Assembly (NCBI RefSeq): GCF_002807035.1
Contig: NZ_NIUC01000003.1
Span: 388,967-452,966, forward strand
DNA from: Algoriphagus formosus
GTDB taxonomy: Bacteria > Bacteroidota > Bacteroidia > Cytophagales > Cyclobacteriaceae
Direction of reading: 5' to 3'
Length of the DNA stretch: 64,000 nucleotides
A program made the position numbers and the translations under genes. This document shows positions 53,588 through 63,084 of this stretch, one piece after another. The first letter of the stretch is position 1. Each line of letters opens with the position of its first letter. The notes below the pieces were generated by a model, which had not been told where the DNA came from, searched no databases, and worked only from the letters and a program-made list of their open reading frames with translations.

Positions 53588-54808
53588 ATGAACATACCAA
53601 CACTTACCTTCCTGCTACAGGAAAAAAAGATTAAAAAGGATGGGAAGGCACCGATCTATCTAAGAATCACCATCAATGGTACCCGATCGGAAGTATCTAC
53701 CAAGATAGCTGTCCCACCCTCTAAATGGGATTCCAAGAAGGAATTGATCCGAGGGAAAGAGCCAATAACAATCAGGTTGAACCAGCAATTACAAGACTTT
53801 AAATTAAAAGTCTATGAAGTATTAGAGCAGGTCAAAATCCAGCGCTACGATATTACTGCCAATAACTTGAAACTTGGATTGTCTGGGAAGCTTTTCCAAA
53901 GCCATTCTGTTGTTCAGGTATACAAACTTTTTATTGAAAATTTAGAAAGCCGACTTGGAACAGATTACTCTGCAGCTTCTTTGGAAATCAACAAAACTAC
54001 TTTTGACCATTTGGTCGAGTTCTTAAAACTCGAAGGTAAGGCTCAGCTAAACCTGGAAGAATTTAATAACCAACACTTTTTGAGGTTTGAGCAATTTCTG
54101 AAGAAGAAAAAGCAAAATCAACACAATACAGTCTGTAAAAAAATCGAACGGGTAAAGGCTATGCTTAAGTGGGCATATAATATGGATTACTGTGAAAAGG
54201 ACTTGAGCAAAAAGTACAAGACCAAAAAGCAGAAGAAGGAAATCATTTTTCTTACTCAGGAAGAGATTAATCGGCTTCAGTCGATTAGGACTGTGGAGCG
54301 ATTAGAAATCATCAGGGATGCATTTTTATTTATGTGTTACACCGGGTTAGCCTTTAATGAGATTCAGAGGCTCAAAGAAGAAAATCTTTCCAAAAAGATC
54401 TCTGGAGGATACGGGATAGTAATGACCCGCCAAAAAACCAATAAAAACATACCGGAGATACCTCTGCTTCCTTTTGCCTTGGAATTGGTTTCGAAATATG
54501 AAAATCACCCAAAGAGGATAATTGAGAAAAAACTATTTCCTATTCCTGCAAATCAAAATTTCAATGCTTACCTCAAAGAACTGGCTATACTGGCTAAAAT
54601 AGAAAAACCAATTACTACACATACGGCAAGAAAAACCTTTGCTACAACTATAGCCCTTAGAAACGGAATGAGCATGGAGGTCGTCAGTAAAGCTTTAGGA
54701 CATAGCAATATCCGCATCACTCAAGAGTCTTATGCTGATTTGCAAAATGACAGGATAAGAGAAGAATTTGAAAAATTGGAAATCAACTTAAACAAAAAAG
54801 TATTATGA
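53588..54808 (+). CDS. Tyrosine recombinase (site-specific integrase)
   Basis: A 406-aa protein. It has an N-terminal Bacteroidota-type arm-binding domain (APIYLRITINGTRSEVSTKIAVPPSKWD), a SAM-like core-binding domain (about 105-200), and a catalytic domain. HTARKTFATT and LGHSNIRITQESYADL give H-x-x-R, H and the tyrosine nucleophile. The first arginine region reads CYTGLAFNEI, with alanine in place of the usual arginine of TGLR; CTnDOT-type integrases also vary here. It follows tRNA-Ser, so it most likely catalysed insertion into that tRNA. Confidence 0.93.
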   Translation: MNIPTLTFLLQEKKIKKDGKAPIYLRITINGTRSEVSTKIAVPPSKWDSKKELIRGKEPITIRLNQQLQDFKLKVYEVLEQVKIQRYDITANNLKLGLSGKLFQSHSVVQVYKLFIENLESRLGTDYSAASLEINKTTFDHLVEFLKLEGKAQLNLEEFNNQHFLRFEQFLKKKKQNQHNTVCKKIERVKAMLKWAYNMDYCEKDLSKKYKTKKQKKEIIFLTQEEINRLQSIRTVERLEIIRDAFLFMCYTGLAFNEIQRLKEENLSKKISGGYGIVMTRQKTNKNIPEIPLLPFALELVSKYENHPKRIIEKKLFPIPANQNFNAYLKELAILAKIEKPITTHTARKTFATTIALRNGMSMEVVSKALGHSNIRITQESYADLQNDRIREEFEKLEINLNKKVL

Positions 54809-55335
54809 AAAATAATTCATTTACTGTCTTCAGAGGAGAATTGTCAATAGCTGGTATCGCTAAACCTGTTAAACTTTGGTGGACAAAAGAACAAATCATG
54901 GACTGGGTAAAAAATAAATCCAAATACTTGGATCAAGATTTTCTTCGAATTAAAACAACTCCATATTCGATGATAGAGGTTAATTCCAGAGATTTCGAAA
55001 AAATTGACTTAATCGATGAAAGGTGTAATGCAGACTCATTCATAGTTAGGGAAAGTACCCTTTGGTTCCAATTTTATAAGGCGAATCGTATTCCTGTTCC
55101 TCTTGGGACAATGAACGACGAATATGACTATCCTTGCGTTCTTTTAGGATTTAATCAAACCTTCACTGGTGACATCAACTATTTTGATTACACTGGTTAT
55201 TTTAATTTTAAATTTTTGGAAGAAGATAAAATGGACATCTTGGAATTCTTGAGTCACCCTGAAGAATTCCGATATTCTGGTTTTAATTTAGAGGATTTGA
55301 CAGTTGCAGAATATTCAGTCCCTCCAAAGCTTTGA
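54805..55335 (+). CDS. Unknown 176-aa protein of the element
   Basis: The start overlaps the integrase stop by 4 bp, so the two are coupled. It contains KLWWTKEQIMDWVKNKSKYLDQDFLRIK and YEY/YDYPCVLLGFNQTFTGDINYFDYTGY. No recognised domain, signal peptide or membrane helix is present. The hydrophobic, tyrosine-rich C-terminal half suggests a compact beta-rich domain. The overlap implies a role linked to the element, possibly accessory to recombination. That is inference only. Confidence 0.6.
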   Translation: MKNNSFTVFRGELSIAGIAKPVKLWWTKEQIMDWVKNKSKYLDQDFLRIKTTPYSMIEVNSRDFEKIDLIDERCNADSFIVRESTLWFQFYKANRIPVPLGTMNDEYDYPCVLLGFNQTFTGDINYFDYTGYFNFKFLEEDKMDILEFLSHPEEFRYSGFNLEDLTVAEYSVPPKL

Positions 55336-55371
55336 TCTTTGATATAGGTCTGTTTTTTTTGAAGAAAAAAA

Positions 55372-56295
55372 ATGACCCATTACAATAAAGCTTTAATTTC
55401 TCTTCAGAGTTTTGAGGAATCCAGAAATTTGGATATCTCATTACATTACAAAAAAAGTGAGTTTATAGAAGATTGGCTAAAGGAAAGTGACCGTGTTTGG
55501 GTAAAAGACCTGGACTTTCTTTTAGCCTCTTCTGAAGATCTTGTTTCAGTAATTTTAGAGGAACTTGATTTTTTTAAAGACAAGCTTCAAAATTATCCTT
55601 GGAAGTCGGGGTTAGACATCAATAAGAAAACGATTTCTGATGAAATAGGCATTCTAAATGAAGAGACGTGGACTTATCCCATTCAGCGGATTGATATCTT
55701 TGGTCAAGATTGGAAAATTGAGGATTCTAACTGCAATAATTTTTTTGACCTTTTCATTGGACACCAAAAGCAATTAGAGAAAGTCATCATTTTTAAAGAA
55801 GAACTGGTGATAAACCTGAAATACTACAAAGAAAAAGAAGGGACACCGCCATTTAAGCCTAATTATTCCAATATCAATAAAATCCCAACTTGGGGATCTA
55901 TAAATAAGACGGCAGGTATTTTTGGACTTTTAATTAAACATAAATTTCTTTTGGCTAATGAGGATTTTGATCATGTGTTCTATGAAAAATATGGCGATGA
56001 AATTTCTAAAGAATTAAAATCAAAAGCCATATCAAAGGAAAAATTTGCTGAAATAATCTCGAATACATTTTACAATGTTAAAATTAAAGATAAGAAAGTT
56101 GTAGAAACTAAAATTAATAGTGGCACAATCAAAAGTAAGCTAAAGGAAAGAATATTAGAAGAGGTGAATGATTCTGATTTAGAAGGGCTTATCATTGATT
56201 TAACTGAAATGATAGAAGAATTTGAAGAAATGAAAAAATTCCTTCAAGAGAAGAAGAAAGGCAAAATGAAAAATAAAAGATTAAATAAATCTTAA
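55372..56295 (+). CDS. Unknown 307-aa protein of the element
   Basis: A mostly helical, charged protein (DWLKESDRVWVKDLDFLL, EEVNDSDLEGLIIDLTEMIEEFEEMKKFLQEKKKGK) ending in a lysine-rich tail that could bind nucleic acid. It has no membrane helix or known catalytic motif. It lies 36 bp after the previous gene. The type fits RteC-like accessory regulators of Bacteroidota mobile elements in size, but I see no RteC signature. Confidence 0.55.
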   Translation: MTHYNKALISLQSFEESRNLDISLHYKKSEFIEDWLKESDRVWVKDLDFLLASSEDLVSVILEELDFFKDKLQNYPWKSGLDINKKTISDEIGILNEETWTYPIQRIDIFGQDWKIEDSNCNNFFDLFIGHQKQLEKVIIFKEELVINLKYYKEKEGTPPFKPNYSNINKIPTWGSINKTAGIFGLLIKHKFLLANEDFDHVFYEKYGDEISKELKSKAISKEKFAEIISNTFYNVKIKDKKVVETKINSGTIKSKLKERILEEVNDSDLEGLIIDLTEMIEEFEEMKKFLQEKKKGKMKNKRLNKS

Positions 56296-56348
56296 GGATT
56301 AAGTAAAAGTAAAAAAACTTCATTCTTTAAATGAGCCAGGAGTATTCA

Positions 56349-57584
56349 TTATACTGTGTCAGTCTGGTTAAAACGTTCATCAAAGTAAGCGATTAGATCT
56401 TTTCGAATAGACGGCCAAGCGAATATACTTCCTTGCTATTTGGTCTGGGCATTCATTGTAGCCAGATAAATTTGTTTTAGGATAGCATTTTCTGAACTGA
56501 AAGCCCCTTTGGTTTTGGTGACTTTCCTGACCATTCGATGGTAACTTTCGATTGGGTTGGTGGTATAAATCAACCTTCTTAGCTGGGGAGGATATTTATA
56601 GAAGTTGGTCAATCTTTCCCAGTTTCGATGCCAGGATCTGAAAACCACTTTGTATTTGCTTCCCCAGATGGACTCAGCCTCCTCAAGCAGGTGAAAGGCC
56701 AGCTTTTCATTGTCTGCTTTATAAATTTTTTTTAGGTCGCTTACCATAGGTTTCATGTCCTTTTCACTGATACATTTCATGGAGTTGCGCGTTTGATGGA
56801 CCAAGCAAAGTTGGACATCAGTTTGTGGAAAAACATCCTCTATAGCATCTGCAAAGCGATTTAAATTATCGATACAGGCTATCAGAATTTCTTCAATGCC
56901 CTCTGTTTGAATTCGTGGAGTACTTGACGCCAGAATTTACTGGATTCATGATCGCCAAAATAAACCCCGACCACCTCCTTTTCTCCCCGGGTAGTCATTC
57001 CCAGAATGGAGTAAACAGCCTTGGTTCTTACTGCTCCATCTTCTCTGACTTTGAAATGCATGGCATCCAACCAGATGACTGGATATAAACTCTCCAACGG
57101 GCGGTTTTGCCAGGCGAGAATCTATGGGAAAATTCTGTCAGTAATAGCAGTCAGGGTCCCTTCTGAAACCTCTATACCATACATCTCCCCGACATGGCTC
57201 TGGATGTCACGGTAACTCATCCCCCCCACCGAATAAGGCAATGATCTGCTGATCTATATCCGAACTGATCTTATGCTGACGTTTGCCTACAATCTGCGGC
57301 TCAAAACTGGAATTGCGGTCACGGGGAGCCAAAACTTCAAAGCCGCCCAGCGAGCTTTGAAGGTTTTTGGCTCCATATCCATTCCGCCTATTCCTATTCA
57401 TTTTTTGGGTTTCATAGAGATGATCATCCAGCTCTCCTTCAAGGTCAGATTCTATAATCATCTTCAACAATGGGGTAAAAACTCCGTCTTTACCCGCCAA
57501 AGGCTTGCCTGAACGGAGTGCATCTCCCGCCTGTTTGGCAAAAGCCTTGAAGTCAAACTTTTCTTTGTCATCTTTCATAATCAA
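56349..57584 (-). pseudogene. Broken IS256-family transposase
   Basis: Homology to IS256/Mutator transposases runs across three frames. The N-terminal part is FKAFAKQAGDALRSGKPLAGKDGVFTPLLK. The catalytic middle is VIWLDAMHFKVREDGAV (first Asp), then ILIACIDNLNRFADAIEDVF (second Asp), and the C-terminal part NPIESYHRMVRKVTKTKGAF (Glu region). Damage: a frameshift at a C7 run near 57222, an in-frame TAG near 57125, another frameshift near 56910, and a TAG at 56436 where a tryptophan codon is likely. It cannot make active transposase as read. Confidence 0.9.
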
Positions 57585-57615
57585 AATTTAGTAAGTTAAA
57601 TTTTGACACAGTTAA
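56350..57615. mobile_element. Decayed IS256-type insertion sequence
   Basis: About 1.26 kb. The ends share the core ACTGTGTCA in inverted orientation (56353-56361 and 57604-57612). An ATGAGCCA motif lies outside each end (near 56331 and 57630), but the distances are not those of a clean 8-bp target duplication. The element disrupts no visible gene, since it lies between the 307-aa gene and the HTH gene. Confidence 0.7.
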
Positions 57616-57811
57616 TTGAACAGTCTCAATGAGCCATATTCATTAAAATTGAAATGTACCTCTTTTTTTTGCTGTGATTTTCAGCCCTTTTTTTTCTATG
57701 AGTTAGCTATTGATTATCAGAAACTTAATTAATAACCAATTTAACCACCAATTATTCTCGAAATAAGTAAACCGTATATTTTTCATTTGCATCATAATTA
57801 AATCAAATATT

Positions 57812-58087
57812 ATGATGAATCAATTCATTCTGATCGAAAGCGAAAAGCTTGATCAAATTCAGGCCAAATTAATCCAAATCGAGAAGGTACTTCAAGAAAA
57901 AAGTACGGAAGGTCTACCAATCCTATTGCGAACCTCGGAGGTAAAAAAGATCCTCAAAATCAAAGACAGTACTCTTGCAACTTTAAGAAGTAATGGGACG
58001 CTTCCTTTTTCAAAAGTTGCAGGTACAATCTACTACAAACTGGAAGATATTAATTCACTTGTGGAAGAAAACTATTCAGGAAGATGA
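57812..58087 (+). CDS. Helix-turn-helix excisionase-like protein
   Basis: A 91-aa protein. LLRTSEVKKILKIKDSTLATLRSNGTLPFSKVAGTIYYKLEDINSLV is the HTH_17/MerR-like excisionase pattern of Bacteroidota mobile elements, preceded by a short helix. It overlaps the next gene by 4 bp. It probably controls recombination directionality or the replication genes. Confidence 0.85.
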   Translation: MMNQFILIESEKLDQIQAKLIQIEKVLQEKSTEGLPILLRTSEVKKILKIKDSTLATLRSNGTLPFSKVAGTIYYKLEDINSLVEENYSGR

Positions 58088-58377
58088 GAGGAAAGCTATC
58101 AGAGGAGATCTCTCGGAATTCTCTTAGGGTATTTGAACACTTTCTTGCGAGCAAATACCCAAAAGGGAAGCTGATTCCAGGAAAAAACATTTCAAACCCA
58201 TTTCTATCCCATTTGCAGAGAACGCCTTCCTTCAATGTATTCAAAGCTAAGGATGGTAGTTATTTATTTAATGACTATGCTACAGGAGATAGGGGTTCAG
58301 TTATCACTTTCGTGATGAGGATAAAGAATACAAACTATCAGGACGCGGTAAAAACTATAATTGATATTCTAAAATGA
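58084..58377 (+). CDS. Primase-like N-terminal domain protein
   Basis: A 97-aa protein. NPFLSHLQRTPSFNVFKAKDGSYLFNDYATGDRGSVITFVMRI resembles the CHC2-type primase domain (TPSFNV, FKDFG/D, GS..FV). The zinc-binding cysteines of CHC2 are missing, so it is a degenerate or zinc-free version. It is coupled by 4-bp overlaps with the genes on both sides, so it likely acts with the toprim/helicase protein. Confidence 0.75.
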   Translation: MRGKLSEEISRNSLRVFEHFLASKYPKGKLIPGKNISNPFLSHLQRTPSFNVFKAKDGSYLFNDYATGDRGSVITFVMRIKNTNYQDAVKTIIDILK

Positions 58378-59942
58378 AAATTGACATTAGACAAGAGGTA
58401 TCAGAAGGACAATTTCAGGATTACCATATAGTTGTTGAGACCTTGATCAAATATGGGGTGGAATGTATTAGAACCGAAAAAGATCCAATCCTAATACGCT
58501 ATCCCTACGGTGATGGAAGATTCAAAGAGCGAAGGCTGGGGTCTTTACCAAAATGGAATTGGAGTGGCAATGCTAAAGGGCCAAAACCTCCTTTTGGATT
58601 TTTGCAACTCCCTTTGCAAGGAGATATTGTCGTATTTACTGGAGGAGAAAAAGATGTGCTTGCATTTGATATGTTTAACATACCTGCTATATCAATGCAA
58701 AGTGAAAATGCTACAATACCACCAGAATTAATCACAGATTTAAAGAAAAGGTTTAAGCATGTATTGATTTGCTATGATCTCGATGAAACCGGTGCGAAGG
58801 TTTCAAAGAAGTGGGAAAAGATATTTGGTATACCTCGAATTGAACTACCGGATGATTTAAACGGAAAAGATATTTATGACTTTCACTCTCAAGGAAGAAC
58901 CAAAGAGGAATTGATGGAACTTATTGATTACTCTATAAAAAATCATGTAGATAACAAGACTTTCATGACGGCCAAAGAAGTATTGGATTCCAATAGCACT
59001 TTGGAATTTATCGTTGAAGGAATTTTGTCAAAATCAAACTTGTGTGCATTGATTGGAGGGTCTGATAGTGGTAAATCTCTTTTTCTACTTCAGTTCGGTA
59101 TCAGTTATATTTTGAACAAGCCTTTTCTTGGCTTAACCGTTGTGGGTAATAAGAAAGTGCTATACTTTTCTTTCGAAGATGATTGTAACTCACTCAAAGG
59201 CCGATTAAGAAAAATGCTGAGTTGTTTATCACCAGATTCAAAAAATCAAATTGGCGAAAATCTTCTGTTTGAGTTTGATCCTGAGGATATAGAACAAAAA
59301 ATAGAGAACCATATGGAAGCACACTCTGATACTGGGTTAATAATCATAGATCCACTTACAGAGATATTAAATGGAGCGGACATTAATAGTTCGACTTCTA
59401 TTAGACAGCAAATGCAGGTTCTTAAAAAAGCTTCTACAAAATATGGGGTTGCCGTAATATTCTGTCATCACATTACGAAAACATCTGAAGAGTCTGGGAA
59501 ATTGAACAAATCTAATTCCCTAGGAAGTCAAGCTATAGAGGCAAAATCAAGGCTAATGATTGAAATGAAGAAGAGATCCAGTGGAATTCCTTCCTACACC
59601 GAAATCGGAATCGTTAAAGGCAATGATGTGGATGAACACTATAAATCTTCATCCAGGACCCTTAAAATCCAATTAAATAAAGATACTCTTTGTTTCGAAA
59701 AAATCGAAATTGAAAGCCCAAATTCATTGTCCAAGCGTGAAATTGATTGGGGATTGGTCTTTGGCGAAAACAGAGAAATGAAAGCAAAGGAAATACTTAA
59801 ACGGCTGGAGGCAGAATACGATTTATGTGAACAACATTCCCGAAAATTAATAGAATACCAATTGAGTAGCTTCAAGGTTAGTCATGGAATTTACAGGCAT
59901 CCAAAAATTGATAAGGGCAGTGCGAACGGGACAGCAGCCTAA
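58374..59942 (+). CDS. Toprim/RecA-helicase replication protein
   Basis: A 522-aa two-domain protein. The N-terminal Toprim-like region has VVFTGGEKDVLAFDMF and HVLICYDLDETGAKVSKKW (DxD-like). The C-terminal RepA/AAA_25-type ATPase has ALIGGSDSGKSLFLLQF (Walker A), VLYFSFEDD, LIIIDPLTEIL (Walker B) and VIFCHHITK. It provides primase and helicase-like functions for replication of the element. Similar modules occur in Bacteroidota mobilisable elements. Confidence 0.85.
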   Translation: MKIDIRQEVSEGQFQDYHIVVETLIKYGVECIRTEKDPILIRYPYGDGRFKERRLGSLPKWNWSGNAKGPKPPFGFLQLPLQGDIVVFTGGEKDVLAFDMFNIPAISMQSENATIPPELITDLKKRFKHVLICYDLDETGAKVSKKWEKIFGIPRIELPDDLNGKDIYDFHSQGRTKEELMELIDYSIKNHVDNKTFMTAKEVLDSNSTLEFIVEGILSKSNLCALIGGSDSGKSLFLLQFGISYILNKPFLGLTVVGNKKVLYFSFEDDCNSLKGRLRKMLSCLSPDSKNQIGENLLFEFDPEDIEQKIENHMEAHSDTGLIIIDPLTEILNGADINSSTSIRQQMQVLKKASTKYGVAVIFCHHITKTSEESGKLNKSNSLGSQAIEAKSRLMIEMKKRSSGIPSYTEIGIVKGNDVDEHYKSSSRTLKIQLNKDTLCFEKIEIESPNSLSKREIDWGLVFGENREMKAKEILKRLEAEYDLCEQHSRKLIEYQLSSFKVSHGIYRHPKIDKGSANGTAA

Positions 59943-60775
59943 AACCAATCAAAACTGGGGAAATTCATCCTTTCTTAGGTTCTGATATTACTGTGAAATA
60001 ATAGAAGCTACATTATTGATTTTTAACTACTTGAAAAAAACTAATTCAAGTTTTGAAATCAATTCGAATTTATTTTCCCTCCCCCTCCCTTAGGAGGGGG
60101 AAATGGGAAAATTCAAATTCGATAAACAAAATTCAAATAGAAAGAAAAAAAGATTGAACGTTTAGGAGCTTTTTAAAAGATCAAAGCCTTTCCTAGTCAA
60201 TCACGCTTTAATTAAATCGAAAACAATATTCAGAATTGACATGATCTTTTAATAAAATCCGGTCTTTTGCATTGGAACTGATTAATACTTTTTTAAACCT
60301 TTTCTATAAAATTATCTGGGCGATATGCCTTAGCTCCATCACACAGAAACGTTCGTGAATTAGTCAATACTCTGAGTATTTTAGGTGCCTAATTCTGTCA
60401 TTTTCTATTTTCTTTAGGAGCAAGTCAATTAATAGTTATCCATCACTAACCCCCTGGTAAGACCTCATTAAAAAAATGGACTAAAGCCAAGGATTAGCAG
60501 AAAAAGAAAATACAATATCCCACCCGAAATAATAAGGCCCCCCATGCCCTTTTTCTTGGATGTAAAGGCTGAACGGGAGAGCATGGATCAGTATACCCCC
60601 CTATGGTTTGGAAATGGGAATTAATACCCGAAAAAGTGATTTGTCTGATTTTAGTTGAATTTCAAAAAAGGAAATTGAACCTGAAGGTTCAGATCTTCAA
60701 AAAGCCAGGTTTCTGTTCTCGGTATTTTCTCCAATTTTTCCAGTAAACAATTCCAAACTATACCATTAGAAAATT
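59943..60775. other. Long non-coding stretch of the element, possible origin region
   Basis: 833 bp with no convincing gene. A perfect hairpin CCCCCTCC-CTTA-GGAGGGGG lies at 60081-60100. A GC-richer patch with C-runs (GGCCCCCCATGCCC near 60536 and TATACCCCCCTATGG near 60592) stands out from AT-rich flanks. This would suit an origin of transfer or replication, yet no relaxase gene is visible in the window, so the role is unproven. Confidence 0.4.
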
Positions 60776-61405
60776 ATGTCGATCAACAACAAAGGTTTCG
60801 AATTAGACTTTGAAGCACCAAATGGAAACTATGTTTTCCTTGACTCTGCAAGGGTTATAAAATGTTATCCGGATTTAAATCTGTCCTGTCTAATAGTTAG
60901 AAAGGGCAATGAGGAGTATCACCTCAGGGCTTATGATCATAAAAATCATGAATACATGATTAAAGACGAAATCAGAGGGATTTTGAATTGTTTCTTTCCG
61001 TCATACTGTGAGCTCATGTCTGAGTCATTAAAGGGGAGCGATACGGATCATGAAAAAAAATCTCTTGGGATTGCTTTGGGTATGAAAGTCTATGCATATT
61101 ACCGAAGTGCAATAATTCATTTCAGAAGTCTCTATACTCATGAGTACAAGGCCTCTGAAAAGTTTAAAGGCAAGTTACCATTAGGTGATCCTGAAATGCC
61201 AAAAGACCACTTCAATCTTTCTTATGTATTTAGGCATAATTTAAGAGGAGATAAGAAGATTTATCTATTTGATGGCAGTGTATTCCAGCATGAGGTAATG
61301 AAATATCTTGTAGAAACGTATCAGATTATCCATCCAGAACCTGAACCGAGGATTTTCAAGAATAACTTAACCGATGCTTGGGTCTTTAGAGGGAAGTCAG
61401 TTTAG
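60776..61405 (+). CDS. Unknown 209-aa protein of the element
   Basis: A soluble protein with no recognised family: KGFELDFEAPNGNYVFLDSARV, HLRAYDHKNHEYMIKDEIRGIL, and HFNLSYVFRHNLRGDKKIYLFDGSVFQHEVMKYLVETYQ. The many aromatic and histidine residues and the lack of membrane helices suggest a compact enzyme or DNA-associated protein. The frame uses normal codons and is flanked by non-coding DNA on the left and a convergent AAA+ gene on the right. Confidence 0.6.
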   Translation: MSINNKGFELDFEAPNGNYVFLDSARVIKCYPDLNLSCLIVRKGNEEYHLRAYDHKNHEYMIKDEIRGILNCFFPSYCELMSESLKGSDTDHEKKSLGIALGMKVYAYYRSAIIHFRSLYTHEYKASEKFKGKLPLGDPEMPKDHFNLSYVFRHNLRGDKKIYLFDGSVFQHEVMKYLVETYQIIHPEPEPRIFKNNLTDAWVFRGKSV

Positions 61406-61524
61406 ACTTCCCTGATTTTTCCTGCAGGACCTCTTTGATTAGCAAGTTTCCGGTAGCCAGAGAAGAACTACATCAAAGAAAATGAGATTAGACTACAATT
61501 GTTCTTTGACTTTACTGGAGAAAC

Positions 61525-62868
61525 CTAAATAGGGTAAAACAGCTTTATGGGGTTCTTTCCTTCAATGATGAAGTGTGCTTCAAGACCATTATCCGAGTTG
61601 TAAACTTCAATACTCTTGATTGAATTGTAGATTTCCAGTGACATAATTATGGTGGGAATAAAATTTCCAATCAAATGGTCTATGGTTGACAATAATGGTC
61701 GTAGTCCAAGCGAGGGTTCAACACCTTTTTCAAAGATTAGCTCTAAAACTCCATTTTCAAACCTTAACGGTATTTGTGTCTTTTTCTCAAAGTATGTAGA
61801 AATTTTACTTAGCTCTTTGTCAATGACTTTATAATATGCCATGGTAGGAAGAGAAGGGAAGAAAAGGTAATGCGATCCTAATCTGGATAGTTGATGATTT
61901 CCTATTGACTTGGTAAGAAACCTTTGAATATCCTTTTGAGTGATTTTTTTTGAGGAAGATTCAAATTCTTCTGTCATTTCTTCAAAATCCAGATGACTTT
62001 CTTCATTCGCTAACTCATCCAATGATCCAACCAAAATAAATAAGCATTGAGAAAGCTCTATAGTTTCTGGCTCCAATACGTTCATCATCATTTCATCTAA
62101 AAATGCCTTTATTTGATCACCATCCATGGTTCGTATCTTGGAAAGGAATTCGTGATAGGAGTGGCAATCGTGTAGCTTTGAGTTATAAAGAGTTTTGGCC
62201 TCATAACGGGAGAAAATAAATTGCGGCGGTTGGTCTTCAGCGATATTTGCAAGTTGAAAGCTTTTGGGTTTGGCTTCTGTTGGAATCTGCTTTTCAATGA
62301 AGAAGTCTTTACAGGCATCTGAAACCAAGCCTTTTTCGATCAAAATACCTTTCTTGAACCAATACATAAACTCATCATAGACTTCTCTAATTTTCCTGTA
62401 GCCAATTTCAGAGTATTGCAAAGTCAATTTGCCATCATCAAAAATTCTCCAAATAGGACTTTTTGATGATGGAGATTCAAAGGGTGGGGGAGTCTGGTTC
62501 TTCAAAAAGTAATGAAAGTTATCTATTAAAAATATTCCTCGAACAGGCTGACTTATCGTTGCTAAGCTTTTGATTGTTGAAATCAAATCAGAATGGATAT
62601 TGCTTTGCCTTGCGTCGAATTCAAAAAAGCACTTTTTCATTTCAAGCATGTTGACAAGTTCTCGGGCAAAAGTTGTCTTACCCACACCAGTCATACCCCA
62701 AAGGTTGATGATAGTTGGCTTAGCCTTGCTTTCTGGTAAACAATACCACGATTGAAGCCGATTGATAAACTCTCTTGGAATGTTCCTGGACCATGGAAAC
62801 TCTTCAGCAAGTTTGTATCTGATTTCAGTTAATTGACCAGTTTTTTTTGTCATCTCATTTTTCTTCAT
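61525..62868 (-). CDS. AAA+ ATPase with Clp-like C-terminal region
   Basis: A 447-aa protein. Walker A is LWGMTGVGKTTFARELV (about 52-68) and Walker B IFLIDNFHYF. A sensor-1-like LFILVGSLDEL follows. The C-terminal GVEPSLGLRPLLSTIDHLIG resembles the sensor-2 motif GARPLRR of Clp/Hsp100 ATPases, preceded by NHQLSRLGSHYLFFPSLPTM in the place of the ...LLNRIDE-FxPL segment. The usual Walker B glutamate is not obvious, and no substrate or protease-docking domain is seen. It is divergent from a 145-aa unknown gene. Confidence 0.75.
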   Translation of the reverse strand: MKKNEMTKKTGQLTEIRYKLAEEFPWSRNIPREFINRLQSWYCLPESKAKPTIINLWGMTGVGKTTFARELVNMLEMKKCFFEFDARQSNIHSDLISTIKSLATISQPVRGIFLIDNFHYFLKNQTPPPFESPSSKSPIWRIFDDGKLTLQYSEIGYRKIREVYDEFMYWFKKGILIEKGLVSDACKDFFIEKQIPTEAKPKSFQLANIAEDQPPQFIFSRYEAKTLYNSKLHDCHSYHEFLSKIRTMDGDQIKAFLDEMMMNVLEPETIELSQCLFILVGSLDELANEESHLDFEEMTEEFESSSKKITQKDIQRFLTKSIGNHQLSRLGSHYLFFPSLPTMAYYKVIDKELSKISTYFEKKTQIPLRFENGVLELIFEKGVEPSLGLRPLLSTIDHLIGNFIPTIIMSLEIYNSIKSIEVYNSDNGLEAHFIIEGKNPIKLFYPI

Positions 62869-63084
62869 GGCGATCTCATTTAAACCGTTTCATTTAAAGA
62901 AAGCCGAATCATTTTGCTAATTGCTATGAGTTGCTCAAAATTTTTTAGGGTTTATTTTTAATCTCAACGGGACACTAATTGTCGTATACAGATTGGAGAA
63001 AAGAATAAATTATCAAAATGAATTTTGTATGATTGAAACAATTGATTCTATCAGATTCTTTCTTCTTTCGAACCCAAACTCACC
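62869..63084. promoter_or_regulatory. Divergent promoter region of the AAA+ gene and the 145-aa gene
   Basis: 216 bp between two divergent starts. No TAnnTTTG box could be fixed with confidence. No repeat or small gene was noticed. Confidence 0.35.

Noticed and set aside
56330..57645. ATGAGCCA pair as target-site duplication of the IS256 copy
   Set aside because: The two copies lie at different distances from the IS ends, and the flanks differ by a 4-base gap, so a clean 8-bp duplication could not be shown.
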